Assembly: GCA_964247055.1 (NCBI GenBank)
Contig: OZ176055.1
Coordinates: 6,572,001-6,636,000 of the forward strand
Reading direction: 5' to 3'
Length of the DNA: 64,000 nucleotides
From: Paragordius varius
Lineage: Eukaryota > Nematomorpha
In this document: positions 28,201-39,547 of the stretch, in pieces
How positions within the stretch are numbered: position 1 is the first letter of the stretch
Layout: each line of letters starts with the position of its first letter
Program-made: the position numbers and the translations under genes
The notes under the pieces: generated by a model
Databases searched by the model: none
The model's input: the letters and a program-made list of their open reading frames with translations, nothing else
What the model was told of the DNA's origin: nothing

Positions 28201-31200
28201 AAATATTTGCATTTCAAGAAAATTTACAACCTTGAAGTAAATATATCACTCAAACAATCGGTTCCTTAAAGTGAATCATGAAAAATACTTTTATCTCAGA
28301 TGTAAATAATCTAAGCACAAAGAACAGAAGATACTACAAATGGTTCGCAAAAATGTGCCCCTGACTTCTGTCCTATGCATTGTATAAAACCACCCCAATC
28401 TCTTTTAAATACGAAGTAGAAACTACTTCATGACCCACGATCATTTCAACTAGAGGGAAAAACGCAAAAAACCGCTCCACATTGCAAAAAATATTATGTA
28501 TAAAAAAATCCTAAATTATCACAGATTAATCGTAAAATAAAGGTAAAATTTGGACTGCAAAAGTACGGCTAGGCTGATCAAAAAAAATATATTAAAATTT
28601 ATTTAAGTTAAAAGACGTTGATAATCTGAATAAAAAATGCATTAAAAACCAAATGTATAAGAACTTATAAAATAAAAACTTACATGCATACATAAAATTT
28701 ATGCACTATAATTACGCATTGAACCCAAACACAAAACATATTAAAACCTAATTGTTAGTTAAGTTATTGATTCTCTGTTTTGATGGTAGTTCGTATAACC
28801 TATTTGCAAAGGCTACGAAACGCATCGTTGAGATTTACATTTAATTTTAGATCTTTTATGAGGATAATTACTCAGTCTTTATGGGGTCAACCCCTATTAT
28901 TTTTGCATAGTTAAGCTATGGTGGTAGTGACAAGCAAATTTTAAAGGGCCAAGGCCATAATATTGATAAAATTTAAATGCTGTTAAACACATTTTAAGCT
29001 ATTTATATTTAAAATAAGTACTTAAGGACCATAAATAAGCACTTTTAGGGCTGCATGGAGCCCCTGTGAGGCAGTTTAAATATCAATATTAGTATGTATT
29101 GTATGCAAGTCATTCCTAGCGAATCAAAAAATGCTGGCTCATGACATCAACTAAAATACCAAAAAGATCCAAAATTTGCAGGCAAAAAAATTTTAAAAAC
29201 CAATCCTGTTTGTACATATAAAAATCCCATCCTTATTATTTATAACAATAATTTTGATCCGTACATAATACGAAAAAATATACCCAAAATCAAAATGTTT
29301 TGATGACTAATCATTTACGATTCGCTTGAGATAGAGACTGACGCCCTCAGGGGGAACATTACCTACAATACACGCTTAATTACAAAAATATAATAGGAGG
29401 GAAACCGCTAAAGATTGGGTAATCACCCCCATCAGAGAATCTGATTATGTACACTTTAATAAATCTGAATTATGCGCACGATCGTACCCTCTGAAATAAT
29501 ACACACCCAATGAAGAATTAGGTTTTATTTAATATTTTTTGAATTTGGGTTCAATGTCCATAATTTTCTGCGCATTATTTTTCAGTGCATAAATTTATTG
29601 TATACATTTAGTTTTCAACTCATTTATTGTAATATGTTTGCTTTTAGATGCAGTTTTTTTAGAAAAAAAAATACACGTCTTTAAAATTAAAGACTAAAAT
29701 TAATACACACTAACCATTCTATTTGCAAACAAGCAAATAAAAATTAATCCTTTTTTCTTTACTTAGGTTGGTATTCTGATAATTAGTATCCGCAGCGGCT
29801 GCCTTTATAGTTTCTGACCATCTCACACTTTCTTGGAGTTCCAACCAACGGGCTTTGTAATCATTGCGTTCCATAATAACACGAGCCATTTCAACGCGTG
29901 TAAATCGCTTATTACTTGTATTCGTTTTACTCTAAACAAACAACATAAATTTTGTATAAAAGAAAAAGCACATTTTTATGTGAAACAATATGCGCGTTTA
30001 TGCTAGCTTATTCACATTATAATTGGTCAATTGTCAACACAGTAGTGTATGGGAAAAAACAGCGATATGTTTAAATTAAACAATTTTTTCCTACTTATAT
30101 TTCTTTGTTTATTTAATTACGGATGTAATTTATTTTATAATACACGCTACTGTATTACAATTCTAATAAAATGTAAAAGCCAGAAATAAATTTGCATACA
30201 ATATAATTAAGTTGAATGATGTTTCTATAATAATAAATCCCATTTTATACGTAAAATTATCCAAATAATTAAATATTTCAGTATAAACTTATAGAGTTTT
30301 CACATATAAATTTGTTAAAATGGATATTTTTAAAGAAAAGATATTTTTAATTTACATTCTAGTAAAACATATGTTACAAAATATAACAAAATTAATATGC
30401 AAAGGTATTTATTGGGGAAGATTAATATCGTTTATATAGTGAATTATAATTTTACTTATTTAAAACTTTTTGTATATTTTGAAAAATTTATAGTTATAAT
30501 GTTGAGAAAACTGGATTATAAAAGACAAAAAATATTTAAATGTAAAAATAAACGGATAGTCTTGTTTAGTTTAATTACCTCATCCGATTCATTTTGGGAG
30601 TCTTTATCAAATTTATCTAACAATGTTTTATTGGCTTCTTTACTGGCCTTAAGTTCATTTTCAAGTTCCATTATTTTAGTGTCGAAATTCTCTTTAATCT
30701 TTTGTAGATTATCAATTTCCTCACGTAAAATTTCTTGTTCGCTAAATTAAATATAAATTAAAAATAGTGTCAATTCGAAACAACTAAAGGTTTACTGGAG
30801 TAGTTATTAAAGGGTTTGAAACACATTAATTAACATACATTTCATTTCGATCAACACAAGTCCAAAAATTAATATTCTATTTAATTTTATATTTTAATAT
30901 ATGATTTAATAAAATGGAAAAAGTTTTGTTACATGAATAAATTTAACCATATCAAACCCCTATATATATATATATATAGAAACATATGTATATAAGGTAA
31001 CTATACCTTGTCAATTCATCCACTTTCATAATTAAATCATCCTTTACAATATTGAGTGCATTTCTAAATTATGAAAAAATAACATTTTAAATGTAATATC
31101 ATCTGAGTATTTAAATTATTCAAAAATGGTTAAAATATTTTATTAAATTACTTGGTGGCCAAAAGTTCATTGTTTTCTTCAATCAAATTTTCAACCTCTT

Positions 31201-34200
31201 TACCCATTGCTTGATTATATAAATATTAAAATATTTTTCATACCATATATGTGGTCCGTAGCTATAAATAATATAGGAATGATAAAATAAATTCAAAAAA
31301 GTGGCATTAAATGTTAATAAATAACTTATAAAAATACCTGTTAAACTACTCTCCTCAACTAATATATGGTATTTTAAATGAAAAATTTATCAGTAATTCA
31401 AAAAATTTCAGTTAATGAACTTAATTTTCCAACAATAAATTTTTAAATGATAGATATAAAAAATTTAACCTGTTAAATTATTCTCATCAACTAAAAAAAG
31501 TTATTAAAAATTAGGAATATGAAATTACAGTAAAAATTAAAATTATACAGAAAAAACGTAAAAACAAAAAGTTTAGTAAAAGACCACTATCTTTCTTGAT
31601 TTTAAATATGAATCATTGTTTTACATTGCAAAGTAGGAAAAGGAGATGTAACTACAATATTATATATTTTACGATTGTAATTAAATAATTTATATAAAAG
31701 GATTATGATATAAAAAGTATGGGTTGTCTTTAAAAAATATTTGTCATGATGTTTTGTTCGTTAAAATCCTAATATTTACTATAAATCAACCAAAAATAAA
31801 ATTTAAAAAACCGTTAATTTACTTGAAATATTGTCCGTTAAGGAATTAGCCTTTGTCGAAGTTACCGTATTGATATTTGTTGGTGCTTCCAAGGAACCAG
31901 GGCTAAAACCAGAATCATGAATTAAATTCGGTGACTTTTCACTAAATATTAATATTTATATAACATAAATAAATTTATGATAAAATTAAAAAATTCAATT
32001 ATAATAAAGATATTTATTAGCTTTTCTATTTAAATTATCGTAAATTTTTATGATATTGACTCAGATATTTGGTTGAAAATTAATTTAAAGAGTTACTTTG
32101 ATTGTGGAAGTAAATTGTCACTATCCAGAGGGTCATTTAATTTTTTTATTGTTGGTGCATCATGATTAGAAGTCCAATCATTAGCTAAAAAGAAAAAATG
32201 AGAATTAAAAAAAAGCATGAAATAATGTAATTTACAAATATTTTACCACTACTAATGGTAATTAAAAAAGATAAAAATAAATATTATTAAAAAATAGGCG
32301 CCCTAAAACTATTTTGTAAGGATATTAATATCCTTGTTCAATATAAAAAAAAATTTTGGCAAAACCATTATTAAACTTAAAAATGAATAGGATTATTTCT
32401 CTTTTCATAAACCAATTTTAAAAAATATTAAAGCATAATCCAAGCAGAAGTATCGAATTGTAACAAAGTTATTGTTTTAATATCATTAAAATTCTAAAAA
32501 TCTACCTCACTTTTAAATACGTTATGATGTGTAGACCCACTTTTATTAAATACTGTAAATAGTTAAAAGTTTATCACCAACCAACCTTATATGACAAAAG
32601 GATAAAAAATGGTATTTTCTAAACATGATATTTATTCAGTAAAAAAATAAATAAACACAAAATTATACCATCATAATTTTCATCAAGAGCAAAATCTTCG
32701 ATGTCATCATCGAATGTTTTGGAGGAATCATATTGTTTATATTGTTTTGATGGAAAAAACGCTTGTTTGCTATACATGTGAATGAAAAAATGTTTTTAAT
32801 GTAAAAAAATATCTATACAGACATAATAATATAAGTTTAAAACTTTAAAAATTATTAAATCAAATAATTTCGATTAAAATCAATTATCGTTTACGGTTTT
32901 CGAATATAATAATAATACAAAAAGTAAATAACTATATTAAGTCGTTGATATAATAATTTTGAATAATAACACAAGATTGACTTTTTTAAGTGCCATTCTT
33001 GTAAGTTTAAAATTTATTTCAATAAAGTACATATATAGTAAATCTGAAAAATAAATTGGTCTAACACCTAATAATTTAATTTTATTATGGTTTATCGAAA
33101 AATTTTGGCCCCGATTTGTCATTAAACTCGAGATTTTCAAAATGTGTAGATATAAGCCATGTAATTTATACATTCGAGAGAGCGCAAAAAACTGAATCTT
33201 TCGAATGGTATTTAGTCATTTAAATCGATCTAATTTAATTATTTGATTTTATATGGTAAAAATTTTCAGACAAACTAATTAATTATATAGATTATTTCAA
33301 TATTAGGGTTACGTTAGTATAAAATTTAAAAAAAAATCTTTGAAAAGTTTAAGGTTTTCATTTTAATAATTATTATTATCAAAATAATTTTACTTAATAG
33401 ATATTAAAATGCATAGTTAAAACTGTAGGTTTATAAAATGGCTATAAAAGATCAAATACCTTAAAATATATTTCTAGTCTTTGAAATTTTATATTTATAA
33501 GCCCTCTAATATAATATTTTTTAATGACATAAAAGTAATAAATAAGTGTTTAATCAAAAAAAAACTCTATTGTGTTATCTTTTTTAGACATTCATTGTCA
33601 TCTAGACAAAGTTTAAGCAATTTTCATCCATTAGTTTTAAAAATATATTAATTAAGAAAACGGTCTCGCTTCGCGGGTTTGTCGCTTCCTTTGGCCATTA
33701 TTAAGTATCGATTGAAAACATATAAGTTTGCATTTTATAGAATTTTCATTACTCTTTCGAAAGATGTATTACTTTTTGGTAAAATTTTATTAAAGAGGGG
33801 GCATAATCATAAAAAAATCAAATTATACAAAATTCTTAGGTGGAATTATAATAAATATATCAACTGTTAAAATAATAGAAAATATAAGAAAATGCAAAAA
33901 GCTCGCAAGGCAAAAAAATTTGTTGTCTAGTGTAATAATAATAATAATAATATAGCAATTAAATAAAAATAGTTATGAAACACAAATTTTTCATTAATAT
34001 AAATAATTAATATTCGTATTGGACATAAAGGTCATAAAAATTTATTAATTTCCACCATTTTCATAAAACACCGATTATAAGTCTAATACTAAGCTTAATT
34101 CCAGATAGTAAATCATAATTATTATGCCATAAGATAGTACGTAGATATAACAAATATAAAAATATGTTTTAAATTAAAATATATTAAAAAATTCTCATAA

Positions 34201-34896
34201 ATATAAAACTATAGGATCTATACTCCCTGTTCATTATAAAAATGAATAACAAAATATAATAAAAACTTTGACATTTCATTATCAGATGGTGAGGGGAGCC
34301 CATTAGAGTTTGTTTTGTTACGCAACTTTATTTTTTCTTTAAAATCTAAATGTGTTTTGAAGAGCTGCAAAGTATAAAAAAAAAGTTAACCTCCGAATAC
34401 CTATCATGCAATTTAGCATAATCTTTTTTCCATTCGGACTCGCGTTCTTCTAATCTAAGAGCTGAAATAAAAATGTTTATAAACCATGATCTGAAGAGTT
34501 TTTTGATTTTAGTTCGAGAATGTGAACCAAAGATTCCAAACTTTTAATTTTATCCTTAAATTCTTTTTTGGTCTCTTCACATATATCATCTAATTCGAGA
34601 TATTTATGCTCTAATGATCTCTTCAAAGTTTTTTCTTTTTCGTATTGATTAATTAATTGAAGGTTATCTTCCCTTAATAATTCAATTTCAGCTTTAGACT
34701 CATCATAATTATGCTCTGAATTCTCTAAATTTTCAAGCAAGGACACAATACAAGGCATTAAATTTTTGACAACATTTGGGCCATATTGACCTATCAATAG
34801 TTCAAATTCTTGATAGATATTCCTGGCGAGCTCTTGTACTTTGTGAGAAACGTTCTCCTGCAGATTTAAAACAGTTTCTATATGTTTATTGTCCAT
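19236..34896 (-). CDS. MAPK8IP3: JIP3 / Sunday driver, kinesin-JNK scaffold (28 exons)
   Basis: JIP3/JIP4 proteins link kinesin-1 and dynein to vesicles and scaffold JNK signalling in axons. Exons in transcript order: 34485-34896, 34391-34461, 34267-34364, 32669-32769, 32097-32184, 31823-31941, 31470-31490, 31338-31358, 31152-31209, 31007-31063, 30579-30741, 29763-29931, 27345-27492, 27113-27195, 26943-27048, 26560-26719, 26011-26169, 25598-25747, 24491-24724, 23417-24005, 23044-23203, 22707-22855, about 22155-22468, 21503-21674, 20995-21111, 20094-20288, 19720-19776, 19236-19549. Phases agree across every junction, and the total is about 1,495 codons. Start Met at 34896 opens the family N-terminus. 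The end reads PYLIVWKID, like the family HIIVWQV end. The lower end of the 22.4 kb exon is ambiguous: 22122 also keeps frame. Confidence 0.95.
20094..24005 (-). CDS. MAPK8IP3: JIP3 C-terminal beta-propeller (WD40-like)
   Basis: Exon 23417-24005 has SSMIWIAL and CIVDICNQPGKLIDMFNPF, matching the family VVIIDANQPG segment, then GEITCLLSVPG. Exon 23044-23203 has LLLPTMWIAYTSG (family APTMWLGAQNG). Exon 20995-21111 has RLWVGTAKGSIISLPFT (family RLWVGTGNGVVISIPLT). Exon 20094-20288 has DAQFSFHGHRDAVKFILHL (family AQLCFHGHRDAVKF). Exon 19720-19776 has IVSGGEGYIDYR. An insertion of about 30 residues separates the IWIAL strand from CIVDI, which partly explains the larger total size. Confidence 0.93.
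27610..28113. mobile_element. hAT-like element with a nested MITE (JIP3 intron)
   Basis: Ends CAGGGGTGTTGACTC and GTTGAACACCGCTG are inverted repeats. Flanks GTTGAAAG (27602-27609) and GTCTAAAG (28114-28121) match 6 of 8. The interior right side (GCGGGCCGCACGCAAAG, CGGCCCGCGAGGC) resembles the right part of 60038-60957. The MITE at 27645-27885 lies inside it, so this element is older than that insertion. Confidence 0.7.
27645..27885. mobile_element. Self-complementary MITE, copy 3, nested in a hAT
   Basis: Begins ATACCATTTACAGTTCAAATTCAC and ends GGGCGAATTCGAATTGTAAATGAT. Shorter than copies 1 and 2, with the arms reduced to one or two motif repeats. A TA run follows directly. Confidence 0.7.
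28912..29085. mobile_element. hAT-like fragment (JIP3 intron)
   Basis: Shares AAGCACTTTTAGGGC-GCAT and neighbouring sequence with the right part of the element at 57460-57675. Ends are worn and no target duplication is visible. Confidence 0.45.
29763..29931 (-). CDS. MAPK8IP3: JIP3 RH2 domain exon
   Basis: Contains KRFTRVEMARVIMERNDYK and WLELQESVRWSE, nearly identical to the vertebrate RH2 helix block RRFTRVEMARVLMERNQYK / MELQEAVRWTE. RH2 binds Rab8/10/36-type GTPases and RILPL-like surfaces in the family. The following exons (27345-27492 and 27113-27195) rebuild the SSIWNFFGQLFGG block, equivalent to STIWQFFSRLFSS. Confidence 0.95.
30579..31209 (-). CDS. MAPK8IP3: JIP3 central leucine-zipper coiled coil (exons 9-11)
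   Basis: Exon 9 carries MGKEVENLIEENNELLATK, matching the family block MGKEVGNLLLENSQLLETK. Exon 10 carries NALNIVKDDLIMKVDEL, matching NALNVVKNDLIAKVDQL. Exon 11 is a charged heptad stretch. In the family this zipper binds kinesin light chain and the dynein/ARF6 machinery. Confidence 0.93.
31338..31358 (-). CDS. MAPK8IP3: JIP3 21-nt microexon (second of a pair)
   Basis: Encodes VEESSLT between phase-1 introns. Splice sites are clear (TTAG before, GTATTT after). It is closely similar in sequence to the microexon at 31470-31490. Being a multiple of three with symmetric phase, it can be skipped or exchanged without a frame shift. Confidence 0.65.
31470..31490 (-). CDS. MAPK8IP3: JIP3 21-nt microexon (first of a pair)
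   Basis: Encodes IDENNLT between phase-1 introns, with acceptor TTTAG and donor GTTAAA. It corresponds to the acidic segment just before the MGKEV coiled coil in other JIP3 proteins. It probably arose by duplication with the 31338-31358 microexon. Confidence 0.65.
34391..34896 (-). CDS. MAPK8IP3: JIP3 RH1 / N-terminal coiled coil (exons 1-2)
   Basis: Family landmarks in order: ARNIYQEFELLI, VVKNLMPCIVSLLENL, ELLREDNLQLINQYEKEK, LELKSKNSSD, then exon 2 LEERESEWKKDYAKLHDR. These parallel vertebrate GSIYREFERLI, VVKELMPLVVNVLENL, ELLREDNEQLLTQYEREK and LEEREAEWRKEY. The RH1 region binds kinesin heavy chain in the family. Two donors are possible in exon 2; the one at 34391 is chosen because only it keeps the frame into exon 3. 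Confidence 0.95.
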
Positions 34897-37800
34897 AATA
34901 AAATAAAAATTCTTTAATATGAAAGTAGTGAGAGATAAACATTAGGAAAACCATAAAATCATTAACAAGGATGAGACGAAATAAATTTAAATGCTTATAA
35001 AAAACTGATTTTTCTTTACCAAGATTATGTGTGAAGAGATGTTATTATAAAAACTTTAGTTTCAATCGTCTTTTAGCCTATAGCGATATAAATTAATTTG
35101 TTTGTTGATATATCATAAACATTAATATACAAATTAAATTATGTTAACTAGTGTCCTTAACATATTATCAATATTGTTGAAAGATCTGAAAAGAATGGTT
35201 TATTATGTTAATAAAATTAACAAAATGGACAAACTGTCATTAATAAAATTTAAAAACCTCGTATAGCTATGCGCCATCATTTCAAAATTGCAAGGTATAA
35301 AAAAAATATCCCAATTTGCAACAGAATGCAACACATTCACAGTCCTCCAATTCGAATTGGGGTCTTAAGAGACGCCAGGCCTGTTTAAAATCAAATTTTA
35401 CTATAAATATGAAGCAAATTAAAACCGTAGCAATTGTTTGGACTTATAAAACATTGAAGCACCGAAAGATAAAAAAAAATATTCATCTAAAAAAACTAAA
35501 TATTACTGATTTTATGGATGAACCTTAAGGTAAAATTTCAGTCAACGTGATGCAATAGCTAAATGAAAAAATGATGCCAAATAAACCCATTTTTATGTTA
35601 TATCAATGTTAGATGTGATTTAAAAAAATAGCTTTAATTAGGTTTAGAATCAAATAAACATATTATTTTTGAATGATGTTGTAATCTAAATGGCGCCGGT
35701 TTGGTACTTTTTTCAAAACCAAATTAAATATTTTTGAATTATTTATATAATTTTTATTAGGGTAGATGCATAAATTTAAATCGAAACTGTTTCTTTTGGT
35801 TTTTTGAAAATATCTATTTTAATGTAGTGGGTCCCTAAATACCCCATTTCAATTAAAGTGTTTATATTGCAGCAACATCCTCCCGTCTTATTTTATCATG
35901 TCCCGACATCTAAATACAATATAAACATAGTAATGGGGCTCAATGATACCCGATAGCTCACTGGATTCTTTGTATGTCCTTTCCTATTAGGGTATTATTC
36001 CTTCCAACTCAATACGTTCCAATCACCTATATGTATTTTACTTGGGCGTGGTGGTGAAAAAATATATTAATATAACTTGCAAGTTTTTCAAGTCATGGCT
36101 TGTTATTATGTCATAAATGTTAACAATAGAGTAATATGTCAAGCAAAAAAATTTTGATTCGGAGGTGAAAATCATATGAGCAAGTAAAACTTTTTGCAAA
36201 TGGGGTGTAGGGCACACTTGACAGATTTAAATATATATATATTTTGGAAATTATATATGTATATAACGTTCATAATTAAAAATTATGTTATGTTATAAAC
36301 TGTTTATTTTATAATTTTTGTCGAATCAAATAGTGGGTGGATACAAAAGAGGGTAACTTTTTAACTGCTAATATTTATAAACAATGCATCTAAAAATATC
36401 TTAAATTTATCAATTCCGTGAACTAAAAAAAATTGATTGACGAAAATATCTTATAAGTAAATATTAATCTTGTTATTGTCAAATTTTCATTTTACATAAA
36501 ACGCTAAAGATTAATTCACCTTAAACATGTAAAGATTTTTTTCATCAAAATTTATTTCAAATATAATGTAATAATCAATAAAAAATAATATTTTGTTGCA
36601 TAAGCGTGGCATTATATTTGCAAATGTCCTAACAAAATGAGTAGCAAATCATGAAGCAGCTTGGAGATATAATCTCTGGAAATTTGTGGTGGACAATGTG
36701 GCAGATAATTTACTGAAATTACGCAAAATATACAAATAACTAATTCATGATAACTCTGGAAAAATACTCTACAATTATTATGGATAAATAATTAAAATAA
36801 ATTATGTAATTGTGGTAAAACAATATTAGAAAGGTGTTTTAAGGGCGATGGTTTCATCAACCTTAAAATTTTGGGTACCGGACTCAATATTTTAAAAAAA
36901 ATATAATATTATAATAACATACGTGCCATTGAGTTTAATAAATTTAATAAATCCATTTTATATTGATAGTCTATCTTTTTGTGCCTTATTTCATAAATTT
37001 TAAAAAATGATCAAAATAATTTTTATAAACATCTAATTAGGCAGAAAAATGTTACATTAAGCAAAAGACTTGACTTAAGTGTTTTTATCACCGATCTTCA
37101 AGTGTAAACTTGCTTAACTTGCCACACTTAACTTAGTCAATGTACGCCACCCATTTTATACATTTAGTCATTTTAATTAGAGTAATTTCATATAGTTTGC
37201 TAGGGCATTTAAAAAGCTTGTGGCATAGGAAACCCATGTTCATAAACTAAGTATAAAACTTTTATTGCTATTGCTCGATATCGTGAAATCGAAAAATTAG
37301 CGCACATTATGCCAAATAAAATTTTTGTGGTAAAAGCCAAAAGCTTTAGTCTAAATAATATCTATGATATAATATTTAGATGTGAGCTACCAAAGCCACA
37401 ATATGCCCTTAGAATGGAGAAATATAGGGGCAAATTGCCGATTCCCAATACTATTTCTCAATTGGAGAAATTTTTTAAATAAATATTTTGTTTATTTATA
37501 AAAAAATTATGGTGCAGTGAGTTTTAAGGTATTTTGAACCTTGGTGTAAACAATAAAATGTCACTTTGAGATATGATAAGAACACTTTTTTTATTTTTAG
37601 ATGTCATATTACTTCAAAAAATAAAAAATTTATTTGTCTTCTTATTTATGTTGAATTTAATAGGTATTATTACGAATATATATCAAAATTTGACTACTTT
37701 TAAATTTATATTCATACATGAATGTAATGTTCAGTATACTCGTATTATATTAAAAAACTGTTTTAGTAATAGAGCGTTTATACAGTTTCGATCATGCTAT

Positions 37801-39271
37801 AATATAGCATTAAGCGACGTCAACAAAATTTGGCTAAAAATTAAATTTTTGAAAATATGCATTTTTTCAAAAATATGATTTTGCCTTAATCTAGCATGTA
37901 TCAATAAATTTTAGCGGACATTTTTGCGTTTATTTTGAGAGAACTAGCCCATTTTATGGGAGGGAAAACATTAAGGACTTTCGAGACCCACATCTAAAAA
38001 TAAAAATTTTATAAAAATATCGTTTTGCCTTTTCCATATAGCATATGACATATTGTAATGATATTTTTTGGAATGATGCAAGCTAGCTATTACCAAAAAA
38101 ATTGATTTAGCATAATGTCCGCTGGTGATTTTGCGATATCGGGCAATTACCACATAAGTGCAAATAACTTTCTTATGACATTCGCAATCCCCAAAGCAAA
38201 AGTACCATGAGAATCCTGATACATTTATCTATCAAAGTATATAAATTTTATCAAGACATTTATACTTTTGGGCGCAGTGTATATTTTATTATGAACGGTT
38301 TTTACCCTTTAGCTTCTACCAAAAAAATATAAGTAAATATGCGATTTTTTTATTTTACCATAAAAGCTGTAGTCGTAAGCCGCAAAACCTAACGTACTTA
38401 AGATTCCAGATATTGTTGTGTTACTCAAAATTCATAATTTTTTTATCTAACGATGATGAATTTTGATGAAGCTATGTATGTGAAAAAGACGTTATATATA
38501 TATATATATATATTATGGTAAATGACTAAAATAAGTCAAAATAGTTCAGTATCAGTAGGTTGGAAATTGTTATGATCTTTTGAAAAAGCCTTAGCTATAA
38601 TCTCAGTTATTTTATTTTTGGTCGACAATATAAACGGAAATTATTATATCGTTTACTGAGGGTTCATTAATTTTAATTATTTTCCTGGATAACAATAGAA
38701 TAAAGAAACTTTTCAAATTTGTATTAAATTGACTTAAATAGTTTGGGATATAGCGTTTCTGACAAAATCAAACTCATTATCATTTTAATTTTTTTTTGAA
38801 TAATTTTCTTTATTAACCCGGAAGGTCCGATTTTAAGTACACATTTTCGTTCACAGAATATAATTAATAAGACCTTTTATTAACACTGACATAACAAATA
38901 TTTAATTAACGTAGGAGCAAATACAACTTATCCAATATAATTTATTTTTGAAAATTCACAAATTGCTTTTTTCATTCAACTAAAGAGTGGACAATTACCT
39001 TCTATTTTATTAAAGCACAGTTTTTATTAATAGATTGTTTGGAATAATAAACTCGGTGGTTTTTTATAAATTTTACAGATTGATCTTGCATTTTTAACAT
39101 GAAATGCATAATTAGTTATAATTATCTCAAATAATATCATAAATTACATAATTGTAATAACAGAGAGTATAATTAAATAAAATTAAAACACATGATTGAT
39201 ATATATATTATGTACAGATTGATTATATAAATTAAAAAAATATGAAAGTTAAACAAAAATTATATGAATTT
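34897..39271. other. Intergenic region upstream of JIP3
   Basis: No gene with family or splice support. Open frames at 35316-35528 (+) and 37573-37878 (+) look like chance or repeat-derived. The right part carries two copies of the AT-rich dispersed repeat (37266-37440 inverted and 37780-38290). Confidence 0.6.
37780..38290 (+). repeat. AT-rich dispersed repeat family, reference copy
   Basis: Related segments lie at 37266-37440 (inverted), about 45600-46330 and about 52520-53230. Shared words include TTTTTGCGTTTATTTT (37921, 45938), AAGTG(C/T)AAATAACTTTCTT (38155, 53140), and GCGCACATTATGCCAAATAAA (37297), matched in inverse at about 46095. No coding is visible and the class is unresolved. 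Confidence 0.6.
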
Positions 39272-39547
39272 TCATGCCAAATAAATATTGTCATAATCAT
39301 AATTCACTGCTGGATCTTCATTGGCGTATGTGAGGACATAATTGGTGGGCAGATATTTGGATCTCTTATGATATATGAACCGTTTCCCGAACAAACCACC
39401 ATTCATTAATTCTGGCATATGGCTTCTCCCGTTTCGATAAACTGCACGTCGAGTACTTTGGCCTGATACCTCATGTAGGGTTAGAAATAGATGCAAAGAT
39501 GATAACAGAATAAAGGTTAAGATTTTCGTGTTAGGGATTAGTTTCAT
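39272..39547 (-). CDS. Secreted amidated neuropeptide precursor (SIFamide-like layout)
   Basis: A 91-residue intronless ORF. A hydrophobic signal peptide (about residues 1-29, core ILTFILLSSLHLFLTL) is followed by dibasic RR, then AVYRNGRSHMPELMNGGLF, then GKR, the standard amidation plus dibasic cleavage site. A tail with a second HKR site and an acidic, Tyr-rich C-terminus follows. The predicted product is a 19-residue peptide ending GGLF-amide. One amidated peptide close behind the signal peptide, starting A(V)YR and ending NG-x-(I/L)-F-GKR, resembles arthropod SIFamide precursors. That homology is inference, while the precursor architecture is seen directly. A TATA-like box sits 45 nt upstream. 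Confidence 0.75.
   Translation of the reverse strand: MKLIPNTKILTFILLSSLHLFLTLHEVSGQSTRRAVYRNGRSHMPELMNGGLFGKRFIYHKRSKYLPTNYVLTYANEDPAVNYDYDNIYLA

Noticed and set aside
35316-35528. 70-codon plus-strand open frame upstream of JIP3
   Set aside because: Basic, low-complexity and with no supporting neighbour exon or signal peptide.
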